Position numbers and translations under genes: made by a program
Shown here: one piece after another, positions 15,170 to 25,182 of the stretch
Layout: each line of letters starts with the position of its first letter
How positions within the stretch are numbered: the stretch's first letter is position 1
Origin: a virus
Length of the DNA: 26,133 bases
Virus record (IMG/VR): IMGVR_UViG_3300020438_000236
Location: 1 to 26,133 of that record
Strand: one strand, 5' to 3'
Notes under the pieces: model-generated
Told to the model about the DNA's origin: nothing
Databases searched by the model: none
The model's input: the letters and a program-made list of their open reading frames with translations, nothing else

Positions 15170-16984
15170 ATGGCTGCTATTATCTCTGATAAGTTTAGAA
15201 TTTTCAATGCTAAACAATTCCTGGAATCGTTAACGGAAGGTCCTAACGATACCAGTGCGGAACGCTCTCGAATGTACTTTTTTGTGGGTCGTCCACAACC
15301 ATGGAAAGCTTACTTAGAAGTTCACACAAAAAATTCCACGGCGTTTGTAGTTGGCAACGAAGTGTACGTTGGGACATATGGTTCCACCGTTTTCCGTGCC
15401 ACAGTTGCTGCAGTTTATGATAGTGCCCTTCTTCTGACCGACGTTTTTGGCAGCAACGGTGTTAACTCCGCTCCTCCTATTGGTTCTGCTTTAAAAGGTA
15501 GAAGTGGTGGTTCTGGCGGTTCTGATACTGGTGCCACAGCAGTTTCTGGTATATATCGTTACGCTACTGAAGATGTTCCGCCCCTTCCTCTTGATAACCA
15601 AACAGAGAAGAGAGCACTGTATGACGAGTTAGTTGCTGCAAAGCGTATTACTGATTCATTTGCAAGAACAGTTATCCGTCGTTACAACTGGGATCTAGTT
15701 GCTAACCCTAAGTTTGATATGTGGAAACCTGACTACTCTGCTACCCCTGGTGGCGGCGGTCAAGTCGGTAAGCAAACTGCAACAGGTGCTGCAAGCATTG
15801 CAGATGCTAAGTTCTATGTTATGAACTCCGCATATGAAGTATTCAAGTGTCTTTACAATGGTGAAGACCCTTCCAATAGCACTGGACAAAACGCTACTGA
15901 AGAACCAACTGTAGCAGGTGCTAATTATGATTCTGCTACTGGTATCTACACAGAGACAACTGGTGCTGGTTATGTTTGGAAGTATATGTACACCATCCCA
16001 ACTGATGATGTACTGAAGTTCCTTTCTTCGGACTTCATGCCAATCGTTCTTCCTGCTAACTCATCTAGACAGGCAGTTGTTGCTGTTGCTACTGGTGGCG
16101 CTGTTGATGTTGCTTTAGTTGAGAACTCTGGTACTAACCTCCCTGCATCACAAACTCTTTATACTAGTGTTAAAGGTGACGGAACTGGTGGTGTTGTTAA
16201 GTTTGTAACTAATGGTTCTGGTACAATCACATCTGCTGAGATTGAAGCTCGTGGATCGGGTTATACCTATTCCAATGTTCTTCTAGGCAATGGTAACCTC
16301 TTCTCTGATGCTGGTCTAAGCAGCGCAGTCACAACTGGTGCTACTGCTGTTGGTGCTATCGAAGTTGTTCTACCTCCTGCAGGTGGTCACGGTTCCGATC
16401 ACGAGACAGAACTAAATGGTAAGCGTGTTATGACTAACATTCGTCTTACTTATTCTGAAGGTCAGGGTGACTTCCCTGTAGATAACGACTTCCGTCGTAT
16501 CGGTATCATTGCTGATCCATACAACTATGGTACTACAACCTTTGCAACAGATGACACACTTTCTGGTCTAAAGGCACTTAAGATTACTGGTGCTACCGCA
16601 GATTTCTCTGTTGACGAGAAGATTACTCAAACAGTTGCTGGTGGTACAGCATATGGTACAGTTGTATCATGGACACTAGATAGCGGTTCTGTAACTGCTG
16701 GTGTTCTTAAGTACATCCAAACCAATGATGCACACACAGATCAAGGTGTTGTAAGAGCATTGGAGAGCAATGGTTCTAATGCTGTTACTGGAGAATCTTC
16801 TACCGCTTCTGGTAATGTAGATACAAGTTACAGTTCTGCTCTATTAGGTTCCACATTTGCAAGTGGTCTTGCTAATCCAGAGATTGAAAATAACTCTGGC
16901 AATGTAATCTACGTAGAGAACCGTCGTTTGATCACTCGTGCTCCTGACCAGATTGAAGATATCAAACTAGTCATCGAATTCTGA
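15170..16984 (+). CDS. gp8: Baseplate wedge protein gp8 (604 aa)
   Basis: This is the T4 gp8 homologue, a dimeric wedge protein of the outer baseplate. Signatures in order: SDKFRIFNAKQFLES (6-20) and FFVGRPQPW (37-45), like T4 ITFGRSEPW; GAGYVWKYMYTIP (about 264-276), like T4 GDGYVWEYLFEIP; DFRRIGIIADPYNYG (about 440-454); and the C-terminus NVIYVENRRLITRAPDQIED, like T4 EMIYMENRPPIIMAMDQTEE. T4 gp8 has 334 residues, so this protein is nearly twice as long. The extra length sits mainly in three places: a Gly-rich stretch (about 112-127), a beta-rich insert with a GSGY motif (about 290-430), and a segment (about 455-575) before the C-terminal motif. Ribosome binding is weak (CGGA at 15155-15158). 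Own promoters and terminator make it a separate unit. Confidence 0.96.
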   Translation: MAAIISDKFRIFNAKQFLESLTEGPNDTSAERSRMYFFVGRPQPWKAYLEVHTKNSTAFVVGNEVYVGTYGSTVFRATVAAVYDSALLLTDVFGSNGVNSAPPIGSALKGRSGGSGGSDTGATAVSGIYRYATEDVPPLPLDNQTEKRALYDELVAAKRITDSFARTVIRRYNWDLVANPKFDMWKPDYSATPGGGGQVGKQTATGAASIADAKFYVMNSAYEVFKCLYNGEDPSNSTGQNATEEPTVAGANYDSATGIYTETTGAGYVWKYMYTIPTDDVLKFLSSDFMPIVLPANSSRQAVVAVATGGAVDVALVENSGTNLPASQTLYTSVKGDGTGGVVKFVTNGSGTITSAEIEARGSGYTYSNVLLGNGNLFSDAGLSSAVTTGATAVGAIEVVLPPAGGHGSDHETELNGKRVMTNIRLTYSEGQGDFPVDNDFRRIGIIADPYNYGTTTFATDDTLSGLKALKITGATADFSVDEKITQTVAGGTAYGTVVSWTLDSGSVTAGVLKYIQTNDAHTDQGVVRALESNGSNAVTGESSTASGNVDTSYSSALLGSTFASGLANPEIENNSGNVIYVENRRLITRAPDQIEDIKLVIEF

Positions 16985-17002
16985 TCATAAGTAAATAACT
17001 TT

Positions 17003-17034
17003 AAATCCCCTGAGATCCTCGGGGGATTTTTTTT
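17003..17034 (+). terminator. Intrinsic terminator after gp8
   Basis: A stem of 12 pairs (17003-17014 with 17018-17029, one T-G pair) has a 3-base loop ATC. The arms are AAATCCCCTGAG and CTCGGGGGATTT, and the 3' arm runs into an uninterrupted T-tract (17027-17034). This is a textbook rho-independent terminator 18 nt after the gp8 stop. Confidence 0.92.
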
Positions 17035-17039
17035 ATCTC

Positions 17040-17047
17040 TATAAATA
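17040..17047 (+). promoter_or_regulatory. Late promoter (perfect TATAAATA) before the 2696-aa gene
   Basis: A perfect T4 late box lies right after the gp8 terminator and 36 nt before the ATG at 17084. Terminator plus promoter uncouple the next gene from gp8. Confidence 0.85.
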
Positions 17048-17083
17048 CTAAGGACAAAGAATGCTAGTATTTGGCGGAAAACG

Positions 17084-20000
17084 ATGCCACAGAAGACAAA
17101 CCTTAATGTAAATCCTTATTACGAGGACTTCGATGCGAATAAGAATTTTTATAAAATTCTATTCCGTCCTGGATATTCGATCCAAACTAGAGAATTAACT
17201 CAGTTACAATCGATCCTCCAAAACCAAGTAGAAAGTTTTGGTAAATATGCATTCAAGCAGGGTGAGCTTGTCATTCCTGGTGAGGTTGGTCTCAACACAA
17301 AATTAGATTACGTAAAATTATCGTCTGTTTCTGAGGTTGCGGTCTCTGAAGGAAACGATATTGTTTATAAGAAATATGATATTTCACAACTAATCGGTCA
17401 ACAACTGATTGGTTTAACTTCTGGTGTCAAAGCTACTATTCTCGCAACAACACTAGCAACAGAATCTACCTCTGATACATTGTATGTTAACTACATCAAT
17501 AGTGGTAGTTCTAATACAGAACCAACCTTCCGTCAAGGTGAAACTCTAGAAGTTGTAGATGGTGTCAATACACCGCTTCTAGTTGTTGGTACAGATGGTA
17601 GTGTTTTGCCTACTAGCATTGAAATTACAAACCCAGACACAGGAGAAACTACCTCTCTAGAAAGTCCTGCAATGGGATTTGGTTCTGCTGTAAAGGTAGA
17701 AGAAGGTATTTACTTTGTCAATGGTTATTTCGTCCGTTGTGATCAAGAACTATTAGTCATTGACGAATATTACAACAAACCATCTGCAAAAATTGGTTTT
17801 ACAATTAAAGAAGAAATTGTAACCCCCGAAGAAGAATCATCGTTATATGATAATTCTATTGGTTCTTCTAACTATACTGCTCCAGGAGCACACAGATTAA
17901 AAATTAGTTTAAAGTTAAAAGAGTTTGCTCTAAATGCAATTACCGATAAAAACTTTATTCAACTTCTTACTGTTTCTAAGGGGCAAATACAAAGTAAGAT
18001 TTCTTCGACAGATTTTAGTGTAATAGAGCAAACTCTAGCACGTAGAACATTTGATGAATCTGGTGACTATGTTGTCGATAACTTCTCTGTTGATGTTAGG
18101 GAGTGGGCACAGAAAAATGGTAACAAGGGTCTATATGCCGTAGATGACTTTGGTCTCTACAATGGATATGATGTTGGAACATCTTCTAGAAAGATGGTTG
18201 CTAGCGTTGGTCCTGGTAAAGCGTACATTAAAGGTTATGAGATTGTTAATAAAGAAACTAAGTATCTAGAAATTAACAAAGCAAGAGAAAGTCTCTCTAC
18301 TGATAATGTAAATATTAAATCAAGAGGTTTACCTTCTTACAGCATTACTAATGTATATGGTAGCGTTCCTTTGAATAAGGAAGGATCCGACCTAACTGCA
18401 TATCCTGACGTATTTTTATACTCAGTATTTAATGATGGTTCTATTGGTCTCAACGATACAGAATTATCAACAGATCACAGACAAACAATTGATAGAAGAG
18501 GACTATCTTTCACTCCAAATGATGGTATCAAAACCATTACTCTACAAATTACAGATCCAGTAAATTTAATTGGTTCTGTATCAGATAGTAGTTTTCAATC
18601 TCAGTATGGTGAAATGTATTTCATCAAAACAAGAAGTGATGTAGGAACACCAACTGCTATTTCATCGTTCAAAACTCTATCGTTTGCTATTACAAACAAA
18701 CCATTAATTCAGTCAGAAATATCTGTTAAGTTTTTAGAGTTAACTATAGTTGGTCCTAAAAACGAATTAGAACAGTTATTATTGGAATATGATCTTTCTG
18801 ATCCTGATCTCAAGAGAAACATTTATCTTTCTGAATCTGATGCTGCATCTGGTGGACAAGAATTTGGTTTTGTTGTAGATTACTCTAATACTATCACACC
18901 TGTTATCGGTAAATCTAAACCAAATAACTTCTTCCTTAAGAAAAGAGGAGATGGTTTTAATTCAGATTCTGATATTATTTTATCTAGAGGTCGTCTTGCT
19001 GCTGGATCTAGTGCATACAATGCAACTTTTGGTTTATCATATTTCGATCCCCAATTCTTCACTAAAATTATCCTAGAAACAGTTCCTAATGGATACAGCG
19101 AAGGTAAGTATGTATTTGGTGTAGACAGTGGTGCATATGGTGTTGTAGAAGGAACTCCTTCTGGTGTATACAGTACAAATAATCTTTTGTTTGTTAAAAC
19201 ACTATCTGGTAGATTCTTATCTGGAGAAACTATTAGAGATGAAGATGGTAATACGGTAAGGATTGCTAAAGAAAATACTATCTCTCATTTTGTTGTACAA
19301 AAAAGAGGTTTAGGATATGCTGATGGTTGCACGTTATTAATTAATGGTTTGCAGTTTGATTCATCTAAAATTCTTCTTAGTAAAACAAACTCAGGTTCTA
19401 TTTACAAAGCTTCTGTTTCTAATAGAAGATCGGTAAACATTGAATATGCACAACCTCCTAATGTAACTGCACAAAATCCTGAAGGTGCATCAGTTCCTGC
19501 AGCAGCTGCATCTGTTGTACCTATTCTATTCAGAGATACAGTTACTACGTACACTCCACAGAATGTAAAATCTCTTGGTTGTTCATATGGATCTGGAAAT
19601 GCAAATACTTTTTCTGCAGACGTTGTAGTTGATAGTCAAAAATATTCTGAAATTAAAACTGTCACTGACTATACATTCTTTGGTTCACAAGGATCTTCTT
19701 TTGTAGAATCTACTAGTTTTAGTGCTGATGCTTCTAATGATGTACAGCAAGGAGATCTAGTACAATTCTCTGACGATGATAATAATTTGGTAAGGGCAAT
19801 TGTACAATTTGCCACCAAGCAAGAAAGTTCATATAAATCTAGAATTTATTTTGATACTGTGCTGCCAGGTCCAGTAACAAATGCAAGTATTGTAAGATTA
19901 CGTCCAAAGGTAGACAATTCTACAAGTGGCACACTATTATTCTCCACTGGAAGCAAGCAGGTTTCTCAAATTTCTGCAGGTGGTGATGATACTAAGATCA

Positions 20001-23000
20001 AATATTACTTCCGTAGAGATTTTGTAACTACTGCATCATCTAATGGTGGTACAATTACATTTGCTGCTCAGTTACCATTTGGTACACAGAGATTTGCAAG
20101 GTTTACTGAAGAGAACTACATGATCACTGTGATTGATCCAGGTGATGCACCTGATATTGTTAGGGGTGATATTGTTTACATTTCAGAAGAAAATGTTGAG
20201 ATTTCATCTTCTACTGACACATCCAGTGGTTTAACTTCTGGTAGTATTAGTTTATCTCTACCTACAACTTACTTTGGTAGTGTACCATCTAATGGAACAT
20301 TCCCAAAACTTAAGTTAACTGCAACATTAGAAGTATCTAATGCAAAACCAAGATTAAAAACTTCCATAAGAAACAAAAGAATTACAGTTACATCCGCTGG
20401 TGATCGTGTTGTACCATTAAGAGGTACTGATTACGATACAGAAGTTGTATCAATCTTATCATACTCTGATGCATTTAAACTCAGATATGTATATGAGGGA
20501 ACACCTTCTCAACCACCACAAATTGATACTGCTGGAAATCTAATTTCTGGTACTGACGTAACATCCAGATATACTTTTGACAATGGACAAAGAGATACAA
20601 TTTATGATGTATCCCGTATTGTATTGAAACCTGGATTTGAAGCAACTATTGGACAACTTGTTATTGCTTTCGATTTCTTCGAGCATTCACAAGGTGATTT
20701 CTGTACTATTGATAGTTATCTACATGAAGCAGGAGTTGCGGAAGATGAAATCCCAACATTTGATTCATCTGTTCTTGGTATTACAGAACTCAAAAATGTT
20801 ATCGACTTTAGACCTAAGGTGGATAACAATGCTATCATTCCTGGTTTCCTTGATACTGCTACATTAGAAAGGACAGAAGGATCTTTTGCTGGTGCTGGTG
20901 CGGTTATTGCTAGCAGTCCTGCTCCTGATTTAGGACTAGAGTATACATTCTCCTTTAGTCAAAAACAATATCTAGATCGTATTGATGGTATCTTCCTAGA
21001 CAAAAAAGGAAGATTCATCGTCAAAGAAGGTAACTCTTCACTCAACCCATCTAAACCAGATCCTATTGAGGATGCTGTACCTTTATTCTATGCACATATT
21101 CCTGCATTCACAAAGACCAGTAAGGATGTAAGGATTACTCCAGTTGATAACCGTCGCTACACAATGCGTGACATCGGTAAACTAGAGAAGCGTATTGAGC
21201 GTCTTGAGTATTACACTACACTCAGCATTCTAGAGCAGCAAGCTCTTAATATGCAAGTCAAGGATGAGATTGGACTTGATAGATTTAAGTGTGGATTCTT
21301 TGTTGATAATTTTGAAGCACATAGAGTAGGTAATCTTAAGTCATTGGATTACAGATGTGCTATCGACCCACAACAATCTGTATTAAGACCACAATCTAAA
21401 GAAGATTCTATTAAACTAGTAGAAGTCAACGTTAGAGAAGATCAAAGAACTGTTGCTGGATACAAGAAAACTGGTAATATGGTAACTCTACCATACTCTC
21501 CATTATCTTTATTAGGAAATAGTTTTGCTTCTGGAAAATTAAATCCAAATCCATTTGTTGTTCTCCAATATGTTGGTGATGGTGATTTAACTCCTTCTAT
21601 TGATCAATGGTATGATCAAAGTGTAGAACCAGTTGTTGTTGATACAAATACCGACTTATTTAATATTTTCTTGGCAAAAGAAAATGTCAAAGAAAGTTTC
21701 TCAAGTTTACACAATTCATTTGTAATTAATTGGGTTGGTGCTTCTTCTTCATTCACTTCTATTAATTCTCTTGGTGAAGTTAATTCACAAGTAGCAAATA
21801 CTTCTGTTACAACTGCATCTGTAGGAAGTTCTTCTAACATCAGTCCTAAGAATAATGAGGTAGGAAAAGGAGTACAAACAAAAACTTCTGGTGATAGAAT
21901 TGTATCTACATCTCTTGCATACTTTACTAGAAGTGTTCCTGTCAAATTTAAAGTTGGCAGAATGAAACCTAATACTAGAATCTACGTTTTCCTAGAAGGA
22001 AGAGATATTTCTCGTTGGGTTAACCCTGACCTAAGATATACTGGGATTGCAGGTAATTCCTTGTCTGCATTTAATGGTACTATTACAACTGATGAGTATG
22101 GTAATGCATCTGGTTTAATTGTTGTTCCTGCGGGTGCTCCACCAGCAGAAAATGCAACGTGGTCTGGAGATCTTGGAACATTAAATTATGACAATAGTGC
22201 AGAAGAGTTGAACTTTACTTCTGGTATCTTAACATTTAGATTTACTTCTAGTGCAACTAATGAAGAAAAACTAGGTGTAGATTCTTATACTGAAGTTAAG
22301 TATTATGCCACTGGTATTTTACCAGAAAATCCTTCTGGAATTGTATCTACAAAACCATCTGTCTTCAAATCTAATGAGGGTGTACAGTTAATTGAAAGTA
22401 ATACTGACAATCCCATCAGACCAAATCCACTAGCTCAAACCTTCAAAGTTGAAAATCTAGATGGTGGTTGTTTTGTTACTGGAATTGATCTTTACTTTAG
22501 CAAGAAGAGTAATACTATTCCAGTCAAAACATATATCACTAATGTAGATGCAGAAAAACCTGCTAAGAACATTATTCCTGGTTCTGAAAAAACTTTATCT
22601 CCAACTACAATTCTAAAATGTTTTGCTAGTGGAAATATGTCAGTTCTAAAAGGAGAGAATGTAACTGGTGCATCTTCTGCTGCTTCTGGTCCTATTCTTA
22701 AGATCTTTGATAAGAACAACGTAGAATTAGTATCTACTGTATCTGGTAGATATAGTTTGACTAACGAACAAGTTTACACTGTTGTTCTTAGTAATCATAA
22801 TGGAAAATCTTTCCGTCCCAATGAAGATTTAACTATTCCATCTGTAACTCTTGCAAATGCAACTGATGGTACTGACTTTGTTCTTGCTATTGCAAAAGAC
22901 AGTGGCAAGTTGTCAGATATTAGAATTACAGATACTGGTCTTAACTATGATAGTGCAATTATCAGTATTGAAAGTCCACAACTTCCTGGTGGTTCTAATG

Positions 23001-25174
23001 CAACCGCAAATATTGAAGTTTCTAATGGCAAAATTTATAACGCTGAAGTTTCACTACCTGGATTTGGATATACAGAAGCACCTTCAGTCGTCATCAAAGG
23101 CGTCGGAAATGGCGCTGGAGGGTGTGAAATCCAAACCTTTATCGAGATAGACACACCAGCAGTTAGAATGGGTGTAGCGATCGATTCTGGCGATGTTACG
23201 TCGTCCACGACACCAACACATTTTGCTTTCGATAACCCTGTATATCTACAAAATGATACCGAGTATGCTCTAGTAGTTGAAACAGATTCAACTGATTATG
23301 AACTATGGTCTTCTAAACTTGGAGAAACTGATATTGCTACAAGCACAGTCATTACAACTCAACCATCTCTAGGTTCTGTGTATCGTTCACAGAATACAGA
23401 AAGTTGGACTGAAGATATCTTTGAAGATCTTAAGTTCACTGTGTACCGTGCTGAATTTAATGTTACTAGACCTGCAGAACTGTTACTCAAAAATAATAGT
23501 TTAAACTACGAACTTTTAGATTCAAATCCATTTGAAACTAATGCAAGCTCAAATACAAACTCTACTTCAAAACTTTACAAAAATAATAACGCTATTGCAA
23601 AAGTAAATCATAGAGATAATGGATTTGAAGATACTGGTCACTCTTATGTCTTCTATAGAACTGCATTAGAGACAGGTGGTATTACATCATCTATTTTAAA
23701 CAGCACATTGTTTGAAGTATCTAACTCTGGTGTTGATTATTATAACATTAAATCTCCTGGTCAAGCATCAGGAAATTCTGTTGGTGGTGGAGATCTTGTT
23801 TATGCATCATATAATAGAAAGTATGAAACATTATACCCACAAGTTGGTTATCTTTCATTCATTGGTACTACTTTAAATACAGAAGTTAAAACAACAAATG
23901 TTGTACCTGTAGATTCTGCTACTACAAACTACACTTCATACTCTCAACCTGATTTTGAAAAAACATTCTTGAATGAACCACATTACTTTACTAATCAAAA
24001 GTTTATTGCATCTGATATTAACGAAACTTTAAACAGTTTACCTCAATCACTTACATATAAGATGACTCTATCGTCTACTGTATCTCATTTGAGTCCAATT
24101 ATTGATCTTTCTAGTGCTACTGTTAAAACAGTATCAAATAGAATTGAAAATGCTCAAGGTAAAGAAAACAGATTTGGTAGAAGAGATCAAGTTATTGAGT
24201 TCTATCCCGTTTATCAGTTCAATCTTGCTGGTAATGCTGGAACAGAACTACGAGATAATCAAACAATCAAAGGTCTAACTACAAAGACAACAGGAACTAT
24301 TGCAAGAGTAGATGGTCAGGTTGTATATGTTAGAGTTAAGACAAGTCAATTCTTCCAGAAAGGAGAGACAGTAACTTTAGGTAATCAGTTAGGTCTTACT
24401 AATGTAACTGTAGATTCCAATCCATCTCAGTTCTTAATCAACATTAATGACGCTTCTACTATTGTAGCACGTAATCCAAATGCCATACTTCAAACATATG
24501 ACAATAAGATTACTGGCAAGACAACTATTTGGAATAGTCAAACACAACAATTAACTCTAAGAGTTGATACTAATCCAATCAATGATAATTACAATGAAAG
24601 AATTGTAGATAATACTGCTCTATACAATAGAAATGCAGATGTTTCAGAGCAAATTGCTGATATTTTCCGTGTAGGTGATTTTGTTAAGTATCCAAACCAA
24701 CCAGAAGATGAAGCATCTTATTTGGAAGTTGGTAAACTAACTTATACCAATGGTTTCGATTTTGTTTCTGAAGATACATCCAAGAATGGATCTGCTGCAG
24801 CAAAGTATGTAACCAAAGAAGTTTCTATTACAAATCCAGCTACTGCAATTGATGTACACTTACTTGCAAATGTCAGAGATATTTCTAACTTGCAAGTATT
24901 TTATAAGTTTAAGAAAGCATCTAGTCAAGAGAATTTCGAGGACATTGATTGGATCTACTTTAACACTAAAGGAGAACCAGATGTATTTGAAATCGCTAGC
25001 AGCGAAAATACAATTTCAGGAATTGTAGAGAAGCAATCTTCATATCAAGATCTCAAATATAGTGTGAAAAATCTACCAGAATATTCATCATATGCAATTA
25101 AAATTGTAATGATGGGAGTAGATCCTTCTTATGTTCCTAAGATTCAAGATATTCGTGCTGTTGCTGCATTCTAA
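17084..25174 (+). CDS. Giant DUF4815-type virion structural protein (2696 aa)
   Basis: The N-terminus carries the DUF4815-type phage signature: NLNVNPYYEDFDANKNFYKI, then RPGYSIQTRELTQLQSILQN (to about residue 49). Two later family segments are DNGQRDTIYDVSRIVLKPGF (about 1165-1184, followed by NVIDFRPKVDN) and RRYTMRDIGKLEKRIERLEYY (about 1356-1376), a helical region. Then come RIYVFLEGRDISRW (about 1636-1649), NPLAQTFKV (about 1781-1789), a GxGY beta module (about 1944-2008), a segment with LSPIIDL (about 2343) and a conserved-looking C-terminal beta domain (about 2575-2696). GE-type beta units recur near 670-720 and 2385-2440. Proteins of this type are virion components of T4-like marine phages; the exact place, probably outer baseplate or fibre attachment, is not known. 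GGCGGA at 17073-17078 may be its ribosome binding site. A GC-rich patch lies near 23075-23235. Confidence 0.92.
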   Translation: MPQKTNLNVNPYYEDFDANKNFYKILFRPGYSIQTRELTQLQSILQNQVESFGKYAFKQGELVIPGEVGLNTKLDYVKLSSVSEVAVSEGNDIVYKKYDISQLIGQQLIGLTSGVKATILATTLATESTSDTLYVNYINSGSSNTEPTFRQGETLEVVDGVNTPLLVVGTDGSVLPTSIEITNPDTGETTSLESPAMGFGSAVKVEEGIYFVNGYFVRCDQELLVIDEYYNKPSAKIGFTIKEEIVTPEEESSLYDNSIGSSNYTAPGAHRLKISLKLKEFALNAITDKNFIQLLTVSKGQIQSKISSTDFSVIEQTLARRTFDESGDYVVDNFSVDVREWAQKNGNKGLYAVDDFGLYNGYDVGTSSRKMVASVGPGKAYIKGYEIVNKETKYLEINKARESLSTDNVNIKSRGLPSYSITNVYGSVPLNKEGSDLTAYPDVFLYSVFNDGSIGLNDTELSTDHRQTIDRRGLSFTPNDGIKTITLQITDPVNLIGSVSDSSFQSQYGEMYFIKTRSDVGTPTAISSFKTLSFAITNKPLIQSEISVKFLELTIVGPKNELEQLLLEYDLSDPDLKRNIYLSESDAASGGQEFGFVVDYSNTITPVIGKSKPNNFFLKKRGDGFNSDSDIILSRGRLAAGSSAYNATFGLSYFDPQFFTKIILETVPNGYSEGKYVFGVDSGAYGVVEGTPSGVYSTNNLLFVKTLSGRFLSGETIRDEDGNTVRIAKENTISHFVVQKRGLGYADGCTLLINGLQFDSSKILLSKTNSGSIYKASVSNRRSVNIEYAQPPNVTAQNPEGASVPAAAASVVPILFRDTVTTYTPQNVKSLGCSYGSGNANTFSADVVVDSQKYSEIKTVTDYTFFGSQGSSFVESTSFSADASNDVQQGDLVQFSDDDNNLVRAIVQFATKQESSYKSRIYFDTVLPGPVTNASIVRLRPKVDNSTSGTLLFSTGSKQVSQISAGGDDTKIKYYFRRDFVTTASSNGGTITFAAQLPFGTQRFARFTEENYMITVIDPGDAPDIVRGDIVYISEENVEISSSTDTSSGLTSGSISLSLPTTYFGSVPSNGTFPKLKLTATLEVSNAKPRLKTSIRNKRITVTSAGDRVVPLRGTDYDTEVVSILSYSDAFKLRYVYEGTPSQPPQIDTAGNLISGTDVTSRYTFDNGQRDTIYDVSRIVLKPGFEATIGQLVIAFDFFEHSQGDFCTIDSYLHEAGVAEDEIPTFDSSVLGITELKNVIDFRPKVDNNAIIPGFLDTATLERTEGSFAGAGAVIASSPAPDLGLEYTFSFSQKQYLDRIDGIFLDKKGRFIVKEGNSSLNPSKPDPIEDAVPLFYAHIPAFTKTSKDVRITPVDNRRYTMRDIGKLEKRIERLEYYTTLSILEQQALNMQVKDEIGLDRFKCGFFVDNFEAHRVGNLKSLDYRCAIDPQQSVLRPQSKEDSIKLVEVNVREDQRTVAGYKKTGNMVTLPYSPLSLLGNSFASGKLNPNPFVVLQYVGDGDLTPSIDQWYDQSVEPVVVDTNTDLFNIFLAKENVKESFSSLHNSFVINWVGASSSFTSINSLGEVNSQVANTSVTTASVGSSSNISPKNNEVGKGVQTKTSGDRIVSTSLAYFTRSVPVKFKVGRMKPNTRIYVFLEGRDISRWVNPDLRYTGIAGNSLSAFNGTITTDEYGNASGLIVVPAGAPPAENATWSGDLGTLNYDNSAEELNFTSGILTFRFTSSATNEEKLGVDSYTEVKYYATGILPENPSGIVSTKPSVFKSNEGVQLIESNTDNPIRPNPLAQTFKVENLDGGCFVTGIDLYFSKKSNTIPVKTYITNVDAEKPAKNIIPGSEKTLSPTTILKCFASGNMSVLKGENVTGASSAASGPILKIFDKNNVELVSTVSGRYSLTNEQVYTVVLSNHNGKSFRPNEDLTIPSVTLANATDGTDFVLAIAKDSGKLSDIRITDTGLNYDSAIISIESPQLPGGSNATANIEVSNGKIYNAEVSLPGFGYTEAPSVVIKGVGNGAGGCEIQTFIEIDTPAVRMGVAIDSGDVTSSTTPTHFAFDNPVYLQNDTEYALVVETDSTDYELWSSKLGETDIATSTVITTQPSLGSVYRSQNTESWTEDIFEDLKFTVYRAEFNVTRPAELLLKNNSLNYELLDSNPFETNASSNTNSTSKLYKNNNAIAKVNHRDNGFEDTGHSYVFYRTALETGGITSSILNSTLFEVSNSGVDYYNIKSPGQASGNSVGGGDLVYASYNRKYETLYPQVGYLSFIGTTLNTEVKTTNVVPVDSATTNYTSYSQPDFEKTFLNEPHYFTNQKFIASDINETLNSLPQSLTYKMTLSSTVSHLSPIIDLSSATVKTVSNRIENAQGKENRFGRRDQVIEFYPVYQFNLAGNAGTELRDNQTIKGLTTKTTGTIARVDGQVVYVRVKTSQFFQKGETVTLGNQLGLTNVTVDSNPSQFLININDASTIVARNPNAILQTYDNKITGKTTIWNSQTQQLTLRVDTNPINDNYNERIVDNTALYNRNADVSEQIADIFRVGDFVKYPNQPEDEASYLEVGKLTYTNGFDFVSEDTSKNGSAAAKYVTKEVSITNPATAIDVHLLANVRDISNLQVFYKFKKASSQENFEDIDWIYFNTKGEPDVFEIASSENTISGIVEKQSSYQDLKYSVKNLPEYSSYAIKIVMMGVDPSYVPKIQDIRAVAAF

Positions 25175-25182
25175 TTCCGCAT

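Noticed and set aside
16990-16997. AGTAAATA box just after gp8
   Set aside because: It lies before the strong terminator, so a transcript from it would end at once; the perfect TATAAATA at 17040 is the better promoter.
17061-17111. An earlier ATG at 17061 before the 2696-aa gene
   Set aside because: It is in another frame and stops after 16 codons; it could at most be a tiny leader peptide, for which there is no evidence.
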